DNA from: Albifimbria verrucaria
Taxonomy: Eukaryota > Ascomycota > Sordariomycetes > Hypocreales > Stachybotryaceae
DNA: 64,000 nt
Direction of reading: 5' to 3'
Assembly (NCBI GenBank): GCA_020081605.1
Contig: JAHREC010000041.1
Coordinates: 85,914 to 149,913 of the forward strand
Each line of letters starts with the position of its first letter. Position 1 is the stretch's first letter. Position numbers and translations under genes: made by a program. Below, piece by piece: positions 1 through 11,778 of the stretch. The notes beneath the pieces are model-generated. The model made no database searches. It worked only from the letters and a program-made list of their open reading frames with translations, and had not been told where the DNA came from.

Positions 1-458
1 ATCTTGATATGTACTGTGCAGTACAGTACATAACCTGGAGAAAGGAAAGAAGAACAAAATTGACTATTTGGCAAGAGAAACACCGAAAGAGTACTGTACC
101 ATAGCCACATGAATGCACGATATAACATCTTTCGGTATTGCGTTACCGCTACCTACTAGTACGTACTGATAGGTACCGTATGAGCATGTTAACAGGCATG
201 TAATAACCTTAACTTACCTCCCTCGCATCGACAGCCATGTACATGCTGCACTAAGCCTTTTTCATGCGTATACACGTATCCTATGGTCACATATTCAAAG
301 CAGACAAGCAGTCCACTCGAGTTGGCCGGCGGCTCCTCGACAAAATATGAAGGGCGACAGTGATCCTATGACGACCGTCGATCAATCTTCATGGTCTTTC
401 TGCGTTCTCATCGTTCTAACCATTTATCAAAACGTTTTGGATCGAATTATCTGATGCA
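1..458. other. gene-free leader with TACTGTAC-like palindromes
   Basis: I see no credible gene. The stretch contains several overlapping copies and near copies of the palindrome TACTGTAC / GTACAGTAC (around 10-30, 90-100 and 160-175). The same motif recurs in other gene-free parts of the window. It presumably includes the promoter of the gene starting at 459. Confidence 0.5.
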
Positions 459-1658
459 ATGTCGGAACATCGTGTGTTCTCCTCACGAAACATGGCCAAG
501 AGAAGAAAAGTCGGGTCACGAACTGTTCTACGAGACACGAACCAGGACCTGGAAACATTGTTGCGCGCCAGAAAACAAAAGCGCAGCAGACGTTGGTCCA
601 AGACTTCGGGTTCAAAACAACTTGATCTACAATACTGGACACAACTGAAAGATCCCAATAAGGCATATGAGTTTTTATCCATCCGTGGGGCGTTACATCA
701 TACAGAACATGAGGACGATCTCGACAATCACCCTGCAAGCGGCGTGGGGAACCAAAAGTCCGCCGACCAAGAGACATGCGATAGCGACGTGATGTGCCCC
801 TGCGACAATTTGTCCAGTGCGTTGCCTTCTCACGCGTACACTATTTCCAGAGCCGGCTTGGCCAGACACCACGTCGCCGTAGCCATGCTCACCCTTCGCG
901 ACCCCGACGCCTTCAACATGCACACGTTTACCGACCACGTGGCCTACGGGGCTCTCGAAGTTACCCAAAACCTCATCAAGGACTTTGGAGAAGCATACGA
1001 AGCAATACACTGGCGTGAAGCCTGGGCCATCGTAGAAGGTCTTGTTCTATTCTTGCTCTTTGATGACGGCCTGATGTTTGGGACGATCGGAGATGGTACA
1101 CTTGCTACATACACGGCAATGTTGATTGCAAGAATGATGCTAGTTTCTCTCAATATGCTTGAAGCAAATGGCCAACTGAACACAAAATTGGATATCAAAA
1201 ATATTGGTTGGATCATGGATCTGCATCTCAAGTTGGTAGGACAGTTTCAGGACTTGAAACTGATGGAACATGTCTACCCCTTGGACGCCAGCCCGTTTGA
1301 CTTGCACAAGGATGAGTTTGACTCTTGCGTCCATCACTATGCCACGCGACATAGCATTTCGCTGTCGGGTACACCCACATCAGCAGCTGCCAGCGTGGCG
1401 ATGCCAAAATCCGGCACCACGGACGCTTGGGATTGGAAGAGGGCCTATAATGCATACAGGCTCCAACGCAACAGGGTGATGCACATTCCCCGTGGTGTGA
1501 AAAAGACTTTAAAAATGGGTGGTGATTGTTTGGATATCTCGACGTGGCCTAGCGAAGAACGGGAAATTTTTTATTTTGAGGATGAGGAGCCACCTTCAAA
1601 CAATGTTCTGGAGGAACTGCAGCGGAGCCTGGCCTCGTGCTTCCGTACGGCTGCTTAG
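459..1658 (+). CDS. Hypothetical protein, 399 aa, unknown family
   Basis: A single intact open frame of 400 codons from an ATG at 459. I do not recognise a domain. The N-terminus is basic, with a run reading MAKRRKV at residues 12-18 that resembles a nuclear localisation signal. An acidic, low-complexity linker follows (about residues 85-115). The central part (about 130-270) is mostly helical and hydrophobic with few charged residues, and includes a LVLFLLFDDGLMFG segment that could be a buried helix. The C-terminus is mixed. Unlike many neighbours it needs no frame correction over 1.2 kb. The second ATG (residue 12) is an alternative start. It could be an uncharacterised fungal protein; I assign no function. 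Confidence 0.65.
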   Translation: MSEHRVFSSRNMAKRRKVGSRTVLRDTNQDLETLLRARKQKRSRRWSKTSGSKQLDLQYWTQLKDPNKAYEFLSIRGALHHTEHEDDLDNHPASGVGNQKSADQETCDSDVMCPCDNLSSALPSHAYTISRAGLARHHVAVAMLTLRDPDAFNMHTFTDHVAYGALEVTQNLIKDFGEAYEAIHWREAWAIVEGLVLFLLFDDGLMFGTIGDGTLATYTAMLIARMMLVSLNMLEANGQLNTKLDIKNIGWIMDLHLKLVGQFQDLKLMEHVYPLDASPFDLHKDEFDSCVHHYATRHSISLSGTPTSAAASVAMPKSGTTDAWDWKRAYNAYRLQRNRVMHIPRGVKKTLKMGGDCLDISTWPSEEREIFYFEDEEPPSNNVLEELQRSLASCFRTAA

Positions 1659-2384
1659 AAGTAATCAGTTTGGATCCTCATAAAATTAGTGCTCCTATCC
1701 CAATACTTCGATGTAATCACGATGGTGTCTGAAACTGGACCATTCATGCTTGTTTTGTCCGTAGATGATCATGGTTTCGACTAACCGATGCATGAGTTAT
1801 ATTAACGTCAACACAGAGCTCTCGTTTCAGTGATCTTGTGTTGTCCAACCACCGCCACTTTTATTGTGTTGGACGTGGACTGACGCCCAGGACACGGCGG
1901 TTTATTTTATTTACCCTAGACTAGCTTATTTTCATTACCCTTCTAACGGGTATAAAGACTGCAGATTGCCCAACCTGTGAGGTAGGAACAAGTAAGCATC
2001 TTTCAATCTCTTTTATGAATACAACTCTTTGCGTCCTACCTTACGCTTCTATGAAGCATCAATTGATCAGATGATATGTGATGCTTAATTTCACTTACCA
2101 TCCTCTATGATGCTGTTGTCCTACTCTTCTAAGTAACTCGCATATAATTTAGGGTGTAGTGTTGTCATTCTGTCCCAAACAAATTATCTTAATTTTTTTA
2201 TTTTTCTTTAATTTTTTCTTTATCTGTTTATTTTTATAGTATTTATTTTTCTTATTTTGGCTACCCATCTTCCATTGGTACACCTTCTGCCTTTTATCTC
2301 TCGTTGTCGCAAGGTAGGTTTCCCTCTATATCTGGCACATCTTGGCTTATACAAATATGTAATGATGTCACATTGCTATAATAC
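1659..2384. other. intergenic, T-rich tract
   Basis: No gene seen. The stretch holds a strongly T-rich segment (about 2185-2265) and a TATAAA-like box near 1950, which may belong to an unrecognised short transcript or to the next gene. Confidence 0.4.
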
Positions 2385-3457
2385 ATGAAATCCTCATTTT
2401 GGATTCCCTTTCAAGAGATACATAAGGGAACATTCGCGACCAACCGGCCATGGCGCGGCAACGTGATGATGCGGTCAATGTATCATCTTCCGCCAGAGTT
2501 GGTGCTAGAAATAGCTGGTTTGTTATCCCTCAAATCGTTACGGAATGTTCGTCTCACGCACCCTTGGTTGGCCAGCTTGACAAGGAGCCTCCTTTTGAGC
2601 AAATAGGAGTTCTAAATTCGGCGGCGTCTCTCACGGAGCTAGTGGATTTTCTTGGGGCGAATGATGACGTTGCCACGCATGTGAGAGGCCTTTCAATTTA
2701 TCACGCTTCTTGGCCCAATTGTGTGCGGTCTGAATGGGAAACCCACCCTCTGCTTCTCGGAGGTAAAGAGCGGATAAACGCCTCGGTCTCTGCTCAGAGC
2801 ACGGCAGATGAAGCCTACCGTGTATTCGAGCATTTCATGATATCACAGACCGTTCCCACGGTCGACTTGCTCGTCCGTGTTCTGGACTTACTGCCGAATT
2901 TGTCTGACATTGAGATTCAACACGTCAAGAAATGGAAAAGGACAAAGAATCCAACTTATCTTCGTTTGAGGAAAGAAATTTGGCTCGAGCCGAGTCCGAA
3001 GGATTATGTTGACGCCACTGTAGCCACGGCGCTGGGAGCGCTTCTATCGAGGAGAGCCACTTGTACCCTTCGGGTCATGGGAGAGTTCAATCCTGCCAAC
3101 CCGCGTTCTTCTTCTTGGTCTTGCGTCACTAAGCTTGTACTCTCTTCCGTTGCATTCACACAGTTTGAAGAGCTAAAGAAATTCCTCGCTAGCTTTCGTG
3201 AATTGAAGCACCTGTCTCTGGGATTTCCGCGAAACCAACATGAGATTTATCTTCCATTACATTTATTAATCCTGCCTACACTGTCAGTTCTGGAACTGCA
3301 ATCATGTTCCGTATCCGGTAGGTCATTGGAGAGGTTTGTTCAACGAAATTCGGTGGTGAAGCGCATTCATGCTTGTGGTGTTACCGTCTTTGGAACCAAG
3401 AGGTCAGAGCTTATGTGTAGGAGTGCCAGGGCTGATTATTATGCCAGTAGAGCCTGA
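2385..3457 (+). CDS. F-box protein, one frameshift as assembled
   Basis: The N-terminal frame starts at the ATG at 2385. It contains a typical F-box core (LPPELVLEIAGLLSLKSL, then RNVRLTHPWLASL) at residues about 24-60. F-box proteins bind Skp1 and bring substrates to SCF ubiquitin ligases. This frame stops at 2606, but the reading continues without a gap in the -1 frame to 3457. There it shows weak leucine-rich spacing (LKHLSLGF, LSVLELQSC). Restoring one A in the AAA run at 2601-2603 would join both parts. No good GT-AG intron explains the shift. The substrate is unknown. Either a homopolymer error or a recent loss-of-function indel fits. Confidence 0.65.
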
Positions 3458-4190
3458 TTAGAAGTTCGGGGTAATGCTGTAATATCATAGCATTTATATG
3501 TATCGTAACACAGGATTAATGAAATACCAGTTTCCGTCCAGGATGTGGTCGTGCCTATGTGTCTGTAAGCGGACATTTTTGTAGAATGTGGCAGTTGAGC
3601 AATAGGTGCCCGATGGGTAACGACAAGGCTTATAAAGAAGTTGAGGATTCTTCAGGTGTGTTCATCCCGCTGTACTGAAGCATGGAAATATAAGTCTTAC
3701 AGCGGAAGGTGATGTCGAATATTACGGCACAATGCCCAAATCTTGAACAGCAAATTATTGAAGTGGTGGAAGCTGCTCATTCTTCACTCTTCTTTCAATT
3801 TCGTGTTTGTTTTTGGTACGTGGTACAGGGTAGGTTGATAGGTAGGTTAGCAGCGCAGTGTAATATGTTTGACGGCTACGTTTAATTAATCCCGAGATCA
3901 TGGAACATGCAGGAAACGGGGAAATTTGTCGATGGGGACTAATAGATCTAAAAATATTATAATTATGGGTTTCTTAGTGGTTTCTGCCACATCTGTGGCT
4001 CTTGGGTGCTCGAAGCGACAAGCGAGCGTTTCATCCCCAATACTCCTTCTCTCTTCGACATCCTGTGGGAAAGGCGAAGTGCCAAAAATGGATGATTGGA
4101 GGCCCAATCTTCGATGCGGTGCTGGCACGAAATTGAAGATATGGAGCAAGGGACATCCTCCTTCAACGAGACAAGTGATTAAAAGTGTTG
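3458..4190. other. intergenic
   Basis: No supported gene. Overlapping short frames on both strands between 3898 and 4318 have no domain and appear to be chance. Confidence 0.4.
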
Positions 4191-6002
4191 ATGGATTTCT
4201 TAAAATTTTGGTTACTGCTACTCTTAGGAGACCTTGTTGTTTGGATTTCGGTAACACGCGTTTTCTTCCTCCGTCGGCTCATCGACCGTGTTGCATGGAG
4301 GAAAGTAGAAGTTGTTGAACCAACAGAGAAGACTGGCTTGGTGAATCTTGCATTGAAGATACATGCTTCCTTTCACAACTTTCTGATCGTCGATGATGAA
4401 GATTTTACAGGCTTTCTCACACCTACAGCAACCAGGGTGATGCTGTCGGCAGTTATCATCCTGCAAAACTGTATCGCTTTAGCGCATGCGTCCATGGCTT
4501 CAAGCAAGGAGGCAGCAGTCAAAGCTATAAGCAATCGCTCTGGCCAGCTCGCAATGGGGAACGTGCTGCCTCTAATGATATGCATCAGCCATGAGAGAAT
4601 AATTTCGAAGGTATTCCAGCAAAGTTTCGTGCAAATTGCCTGGGCTCACACGTTATTTGCTTGGATCATCTGGTACGAGATTGCGCTACATGCTGCGACT
4701 TCGCTGTTTGCATCCTCGGCCATCGGTCAGTCCTGACATATCCTTGCAAAGTTGAATCTAGATCCGCATGCAACTGACCGTTGCCATTGCAGTTTCCTGG
4801 AGCGACCTAATTTCATTATTCATGGGTTTCCTTGTGAGAATTGCTTTAGATGAAGGCTGCCAGTCCGATGCAAACGCGATACTAACGATCATCTCAGGTC
4901 TCCGCTTTCCTGTACATCAACTTGAATCCGCCACGTTATCGCTGTGAGCAAGGGAAGCTGAAAACCAGGGCTCACAAAATCTTACACATAGCTCTAGGCA
5001 TCGGCTTCGTAGTGGGATGCATCTTCCATTCGGTGACGTCGCTGACCGTAGCGGTCATCGGCTTAGGTGCTTTGGCGATGGCAGTCACAGGAGCCGAAAG
5101 CTTCCGGGGCTCCAAGGTACATACGGCGGAGCTTACGAAGTCTCCCTCCAACAAGTGGAAGGAATTGCGAGTTAGTGTGCCGGTTGCTCAAGCTGATTTT
5201 TATGTCAAGTTGAGGAAAGAAGATGAGCAAAGTGTCCGAAGGGCTGCATGGATTGAGAAACACAACGGTCCACACCCTTATAGGGCGGTTATTCTCATAC
5301 CTTCATCGTGGAAGAACACATGGGCAGTCGAATACGAGGGGCCGTTCATGATCCCTCTGTCACACTATGTACGATATCCTAGAGAGCTTAACATGATTGT
5401 GGCTGGCTCCGGTATTATGGAGGGATACTCTTGTCTTCGTTGGCGTCACTTCTTTCTCGACGCCGCGACTACGCTTACATGGCTCACCAAGGATCCAGAC
5501 CAGACACTTATTTTTCTTCAACGCATGCAGCTAGAAGGGTTTCCCATCAAGGTGATTGCTTATGGCGACAAAATGATATCAACACGCGAGACCATCTTTG
5601 AGGCAATGGCTCAGAGAAAGAGTGAACAGGAGGAGCAGAAGGTGGAGAATGAGAAGATACGTAAAAAAGCGAGAAAGAAATGAAACAGGAGATGGAAAAA
5701 CTTCAGTGGGATCTTCTGGTTGATTACCCAGGGATAGAGTACGATCAATGCGAGTCGATCGAAATGGTCCTACGCAACCAGGCAGATTATTGGTCTCGGC
5801 CTTGGCATACCCTCGGTACGTTCCTAAATCTTTATGCCATCCTCATAGTTCTCCTTCTCATTTCTCATCCCCATCACCGAGCTACAGTATTTGATCTCAG
5901 AATTGCTGCTAACCTATTCAAGCGATCGGAGAAAACCTCAGGGGCGAGTATCCTATTTTAAGTTACGTGGATCTCGGTAGTGTGAGCACGGGCAGTTTTT
6001 AG
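4191..6002 (+). CDS. Ferric reductase / NADPH oxidase-like membrane protein, diverged
   Basis: Exons read as 4191-4725, 4793-4833, 4898-about 5815 and 5923-6002. The membrane part keeps two histidine pairs with the HX13H spacing that ligates the two haems of FRE/NOX proteins: one in exon 1 (AHT...ALHA) and one in exon 3 (ILH...IFH). After the last helix come a short FAD-like element (GPHPYRA) and an NADPH-like element (MIVAGSGIMEG). The flavin domain looks shorter and more degenerate than in typical ferric reductases. The assembled frame stops at 5683 after a Lys/Glu-rich coil; one base lost from the A-run at 5663-5668 explains this, and the other frame continues to an ending reading YVDLGSVSTGSF. 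Expected role is transmembrane electron transfer, but reductase activity is doubtful. Confidence 0.6.
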
Positions 6003-6364
6003 AATGTGATATTGGTACTCTGTAATTCCTGTTAATTGGAGCACATGCCGCTAAACAGGCGTCGGGCCGGCATGGGGCAGTGCCTCCACAACATCGTAGC
6101 ACCAGCTGTGGTAGGCCCACATTCTGGCCGTTCCTTTGGGCCTGCTCAAAATAGTCATGGCTTGTGTCTATTTTGAAGAAATAAATAAAAAAAAATTGAA
6201 AGAAAATATGGAAAGAATCACAACAGCAAAAAGGAAAAGAAAGTAATCACCTCTCCAACAATTTTGAATGATCAAGTGAAAATGACTCTAACATATAACC
6301 TTAGTCGCTTCTTCTCTTGATTCCATGGCCGGTCGACTGACCATAGCGTGTCTTATTAACCAGC
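6003..6364. other. intergenic
   Basis: No gene seen. An A-rich tract lies near 6180-6240. It should include the promoter of the secreted-protein gene at 6365. Confidence 0.4.
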
Positions 6365-7118
6365 ATGCGTTATATTCCATGGTTAGTCACAGCTTCTAGT
6401 TTTGTGGCACTGTTTGCAATCCACGTCACCCTCCCCAAGCCAAAGCTACTGTCGTACTCCACGCCAATAGGTCGGGGACCCGCAGACATGCGGCATCGAC
6501 TCTTCCATTCTGTGGACTCATGACCTCAAAGCGTGCCACGGTTGCCGACATTCTATACAAGGGGAACGTTGGAGTGCCAGGTAAATACGGCTGTAATATG
6601 ATGCTCGTGGATGAAGAGATTGCAGAGTTTTACGACCACTTGATCGAATTTGTAAACGGTGCTGGACAAGATCAGCGATGCGTATGTTGGCTCAAGATTG
6701 GCCCTGATGGAAAGGTAAACGGGTTTTGGAAAGGCAATGAGGTATTGAGCTTTCCGCTACCTGCAGGAGACAACCATCGTTTTCTCGTTATCGATGCCGA
6801 TACGCAAGGAGGTTGCGCATGTGCGGTGGGAGATGAGGTACCGGTGACAGCAATAGAGCAATATGCTGCCACATGGCTAGAGTTCGACATGGCCAATGCT
6901 TCGAACAACAGATCATCCGGTGCAGATGCATCGTGCCTTGTCTCAGCTCGATGGGGGAGGAGATCCCGGCCTTGCAGGTCTGTGGGCATGGCAATTGCTC
7001 CACTATTTACGCAGGTGGAACTGGTGAGAATGCCTACCTAAAAGGCATGGAGCATCTTGATGGGATTGGACTTAACATTCCTCCGGGCAAAGTGAGGTTG
7101 AGAGCCGTAGCTGGCTAA
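6365..7118 (+). CDS. Asp f 4-like secreted protein, frameshifted
   Basis: An ATG at 6365 opens a signal peptide (MRYIPWLVTASSFVALFA). The main body (6520-about 6950) and C-terminus (about 6951-7118) are in other frames. The body resembles the fungal Asp f 4-like allergen family: a YGCNMMLVDE start, a W.KIGPDGKVNGFW segment, LSFPLPAG, a TWLEFD motif and a C-terminal GIGLNIPPGKVRL. Function of the family is unknown; members are secreted. Two breaks are needed: one near 6515-6525 (one base missing, or an unrecognised intron) and one in the G-run at 6953-6957 (one G missing). Cysteines are spread through the second half. Confidence 0.5.
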
Positions 7119-8058
7119 CGAAGGGTTGAACTATAACTATATCAAAGTAGGAACCAGGAAAGTGCATCAGTTGTCCATCGTCATTATTATTATTCCTACT
7201 TTCTGATTCTTAATTTTTTTAAAAGTTCATCTTATTGTTTTCTTCAATGGGGTAGCGTACGGTATAATGTAAATGCGGAGAATCGAAAGAAGTTAGAGTG
7301 TTCAAGTCGTATGTAGAATTGTCATTGATTTGTCTGTCATCGTGCATGGCATGGTTACCATCTGCGACGCTACCATGATGTGGCCAGGAGGTCCCAAGCA
7401 GCTACAATTATTTACCCCAATAGTTATTGGCCCCGAATACACATTTTCCACCTAGTACACTAATGTCCTAAACCCCGGCCGTTCCCCCACATCGTGGTGT
7501 GAGCCACCGATGGAAGCTCTACATAGCCCGGGTCATTTCGAAGGGGTCGGCGGGCGTGTTCGGACGATTTCGTGCTGGAAAATACAGTACTGTAATGCAT
7601 ATGATCAGGTGGATGATTTTGTTCTTGAGGTAGACGGCGGTACCGGGGTTTCGATTATATGATATTCGGTTTGGAATGGTCCAATTTGTTATTGTCAGTA
7701 GGTCCTTGGAACATCGTCGTTGAAGGATCTTTTCTGCTTGCGGCTAACCTGCCAGCACACTTGTAAGATAATCACGGCTTTACCTACCTAACTAACCTGA
7801 GGGTTTTTTTAATTATTTTTTTAGTTTTCTTTATCTCTCTTTTGTTTTCCCTCCCTCCCTCAACTTATTTAGCACTCTGAAAACTGCGTGTTTCGACCGA
7901 TGTCCCCAACGACTAATGGAAGGCTTCTAGTGCAGTGGGAGGGGCACTTAAGGCCACTCAACCCTTGAGCAGTCGTGGTTACTAGCGGAGAGTGTCCCTC
8001 TAAACCCCTGACAACTGGTTTCAGGTCATATTTACAACATACATTCACTGTTACGGGC
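7119..8058. other. intergenic
   Basis: About 0.9 kb without a convincing gene. It includes a palindromic ACAGTACTGTA near 7586-7596 and a T-rich stretch near 7800-7850 just upstream of the peptidase gene. Confidence 0.4.
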
Positions 8059-9582
8059 ATGGTACACATTTACCGAAGCACCGCAACCCTGTTGCTTTGG
8101 GCTTCGCTGACGCAGGGCTTCGGAGCTCACGAGCCACACGTCGATCGTTCCGTCACCCCGAATTACATGGGAGCCGTGTCCTGAGACTATCATTCCAGGT
8201 GTAGAATGCGGCAAAATCGATGTGCCGCTCAACTATAAGGCTGGAAACTCCATCGAGGCAGAAGGTGATGGAACAATCAGCCTGTTTGTGGGACGTCGAA
8301 GACCTGAAGGAGAAACCTCCCACGGGTCTCTGTTCTACAATCCTCATGGGCCGGGTGTTCCAGCAGCCCACCATGCCCTCCATGGCCCATATCTTGTGGC
8401 TCTTGCGCCGGAAGTATGGGAAACATACGACGTTATTGGCATTGATCCTCGAGGTGTCGGTTATAGCTCGCCCGTTAAGTGTGATCCTCATATCTTCAAC
8501 GAGCGCATCAAGACCTTGGTCAACACCAGCCAGGACTTTGACGCTCTTGTCGACTATAATCGTCGGCTTGGTCAGAGTTGTGCTAATCTCACCGGCGACC
8601 TACTTTATCATATGAGCTCCTTACATGTGGCTAAAGATTTCGAAATCGTTCGACTGGCTCTCGGTGCCGAAAGGTTCAATTACTTCGGCAAGTCCTACGG
8701 CTCACTCATCGGCTCGCAGTACCTTTCTCTTTCCCTGAACAGGTGGGTCGCATGGCTTTGGAGGGAGTAATGGATCATTCCCAGTCCGACATTTCCATGG
8801 CAATCACGGAGTCTGTCGCCTACGAGCAAGCTCTGAGACTGTTCTTTCGTTGGTGCAGTGAGATCGTTACATGTGATCTTGATGGAGAAACGCCCGCGAA
8901 TGTCATTGGCAAGCTGCTGAATCGCACTGACGTGATGCCGCTACCAGCCTTGAACTGTGATGGACGTTGTCAGCCAACCGTTACAGGAGAAGACATTCGA
9001 TATAACCTGCAGAAATTTCTTGAATCTTTCAGAGGTGTGGATGGAGAAGATTGGTTTGCTTTGAAACTGGCCCTCAAAGAAGCCATAGAGGAGACGCCAC
9101 TAGGTCTGTCGTCACAACTTGCGACAACAGAGACTTCTTCAGGATCCAGTGTCTCTCTTTATGCTCAACTGGCGACAAGATGTCAAGACTGGGGCGTCAT
9201 TCTTCCTCATTCTCAGACTACACGCGACGTCTGCTAGCATTGAAGCCGTTTGTGCCATGGACTGCTGGTGCTTCGAAAAGTTTCTTCTACCAGAGCCGCT
9301 GCATAGGTTGGCCAGCCCAGTCATTAGAAGGCCAGCCAAGGCTACACTATCCGAAGCGATGAAGCGCCTCCAATTCTATTGTCACACGCAATTTATGACC
9401 CGACATTTAGTATCGCATGGGCGGAGGGGTTGAGATCGCAGATACCTCGCGCCGTGAGCATTTTTAGAGATGGAGTCAGCCACACGAGCCATGACCTTTT
9501 GAAAAGTGAGATGAGGGAGGCAATAGATTGGTATCTAGTGACTGGAAAGATGCCAAAGGATGGAATGGTATATGCATCATGA
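8059..9582 (+). pseudogene. S33 (tripeptidyl aminopeptidase-like) hydrolase, multiple frameshifts
   Basis: Starts with a signal peptide (MVHIYRSTATLLLWASLTQ) at 8059. The alpha/beta-hydrolase body resembles secreted S33 peptidases: WEPCPE near the mature start, an oxyanion-region IGIDPRGVG, the nucleophile elbow GKSYGS (Ser within 8689-8706), a late YDPTFS that suits the catalytic Asp, and RDGVSHTSH supplying the His. Reading it needs at least four frame changes: near 8170 (one extra or two missing bases), at the TTT around 8730-8732, at GGGG 9191-9194, and again between about 9340 and 9379. The last segment 9379-9582 is open to the stop. All three catalytic residues are present, so the damage is purely frameshifts. 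Expected role is extracellular peptide cleavage. Confidence 0.6.
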
Positions 9583-9869
9583 GTGCGATCTTCCATGGTA
9601 AGTACAGGCCGATATCATTTCGATCTATAATTTTCATGCAGTAATAAACAAATCCAAAGGGACTGAAGGGTGGCATTCAAGAATATTTTCCTTTCCGTAT
9701 GCCACGATGTACGTCGTGGTTGGTCTCTCCGATACTCATGACTTTCGTTGCTCCCCTTCCACAGTCGTTCATTCATTTTTCTGTGAAATACCGCGGTATT
9801 GATCTCGCCGTCTGTTTAGAGTAGATCTTGTAATTCGGTCTCATCATACCTCATCGCATCCTGTAGGTC

Positions 9870-10340
9870 AATCTCGAATCGCATGCTTTTACATCAATAT
9901 ACCTTGCGGAATTCTCATTGCAGGGTTCATCTTGGCTGTTCCTATTGCCAACTACGGCGGGGCCACGGACAACTCACAGTCTACTTGGAACACAATCACG
10001 AAACTGGATGATCTCGTTGGTTTCCTGCTATTCACTTCTGCTGTTGCAGTGTCCATTCTGGCTTTACAATGGGGTGGAGGCTACTTTCTTTGGCGATCTG
10101 CGACTATTATTAGCCTATTTTGCGGATCCTTCGTGAACTTACCTGTCGTCCTTGCATGGGAAAGTCGTGTCGGCCACCAGGCAACGATAGCCTTTCACTT
10201 GTTTCATCGTGCATTTGAATGGGCTAGCTGTCTCAATGTTACTTGTATTGTTGGTTGCAATTCAATAGCTTCTTACTATGTAGTTCTCTATCTACCATCG
10301 AACCGTTGTGGATTCAAAGCTACAGTACACATTGAGCAAT
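9870..10340 (+). pseudogene. MFS transporter remnant (middle helices only)
   Basis: The translated stretch reads like helices 5-8 of a fungal DHA14-type drug/toxin exporter: CFYINIPCGILIAGF, then FLLFTSAVAVSILALQWGGG, WRSATIISLFCG and a decayed helix ending in a YYLPIYF-like YYVVLYLPS. No start, no N-terminal helices and no C-terminal half are visible on either side. It overlaps the 3' end of the convergent MpaB-like gene. It is best taken as a truncated copy. Confidence 0.6.
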
Positions 10341-11778
10341 GCTTCTGGGTAGGAGTCCGCGGATTTGCCACAATATCCATAATAAACCGGGGACTGAGAG
10401 ACAAGTCAAGATGAAAAAGCCAAAGAAGAATAACTCGACTGGACGTTGGAAAAAGTACAACTCGCCCGGATGCCAAGACGCATTCTCCTTTCCTGTGTAC
10501 TTATCCCGCTGTGGGATGTATTTGAAGCGCATTCTTGAACCCCGGACAAGCCATCTTTGCTGTAAATAATGACGTGATGTAGTTGTTGCTGGAACCAAGT
10601 ACTTATTTTTGAATCCAACTTCTTAGACTTTTGCTGGAGGAAGGCTAATGCACGAAGGAGCCAGCAAAGCCCCTGGAAGCAAGTATACGCGTACCAGCCA
10701 GGCTTGCCCATTCCGAGTGCGTCACAGAAGCTGTCGCCATTTAATTTGCGGCTTCCAGCCTCGATGAACTCGACGGAGATGTTGAATGGTGGCAGGTCTT
10801 TCAAGAACTCCACAAAGTTATGGCAAACGATTTCAGAAGTAGGTGTGAGCCGGAGTTCATTGACCAGCATGCTTTCCATAGTGGCTTTAGCTTTTACTGT
10901 CGACTCGAAGTAACTATGGTGAGTCCCCAGTAAGTATGCCACGTATCGATATAAGGCGATGTAATCGGTAACCTCTTGCTCCCGAGGATTCACACCCATT
11001 TGTGGTAATTGGAGCCACATGTGGTTACAGCAAAATGTGGCGATCGAATGAATAGAGTCAAGAGCGTTGACAGGAGTCCCGAGCTTCTCGATATCAAAAT
11101 ACTCTGGGTTAGCCTCAGCAAGTTTCATGATTCGATTGCGAACTGCTGCATGAAGAAGTCGAACACGAATGGCACTGGTATGCCCGGCACCACCAGCGTG
11201 CAGTGACTCAAGGGACTCTGAAACTTGGAGTATGAACTGAAATGTTGATAAAAGTCTTCGGCGGAGAGTCTTGATGGAGAACCCGCCCGTTCGTACAAGA
11301 ATCTCCACAACGCTTGCCGAAGCTGTGTTCTCGCCTACGAAACCTTGGAGGGCAAAACCCACGATACTCGCCAACGCATACCGATAAAAGAACTTTTGTC
11401 CACGTGCCACTTGGTCCCAATCTACCCAGGCGGGTACGGTATGGACCTCATCCCAAAAAGTCTGTAGCACGGGGTCCTCGTTGTGGTGATCACGGAGCAA
11501 CGTGTACATGTCGCTTGCAGCTTCGCACCCGTCCTGTTTTTGCTTCTGTGAGATTTTTTGCAGTTTCTCAACAACGGAACTACCGAGTTGATCGTACTCG
11601 TATTGCAAAGGTAGCATTTGGTCTTTGGGTATGTGTAAGTTTGTCCATTGGAAATGATAGTTGGCATATCGATATCCAGCTTCTCCAATTTTCTCGGCCA
11701 TGGTGGCCAAATAAGTGCAAAATAGAAACAAATGGCGAAGCCTGTATTGCAGTAATACCTCCAGAGTAGATTTTCCAT
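10320..11778 (-). CDS. MpaB-like (DUF2236) membrane oxygenase, two frameshifts
   Basis: The long minus-strand frame (11701-10406 from its ATG) carries the DUF2236 / ER-bound oxygenase MpaB fold: WTNLHIPKDQM, QYEYDQLG, then FFYRYALASIVGFALQGF with the basic stretch TLRRRL, and a late WYAYTCFQGLCW. MpaB cleaves a farnesyl side chain oxidatively in mycophenolic acid synthesis; relatives act on other isoprenoids or lipids. Two single-base losses fit better ends. One at the CC (plus strand) near 11697 joins an N-terminal membrane anchor starting at 11778 (MENLLWRYYCNTGFAICFY). The other, in CCCC at 10540-10543, joins the family-typical C-terminus (RMRFKYIPQRD) ending at 10320. The substrate is unknown. 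The nearby terpene synthase makes an isoprenoid plausible. Confidence 0.7.

Noticed and set aside
2385..10414. RIP as the cause of gene damage
   Set aside because: RIP makes C-to-T changes and stops, not single-base gaps in homopolymers.
11314..11769. 151-codon plus-strand frame
   Set aside because: Antisense shadow of the MpaB-like gene.
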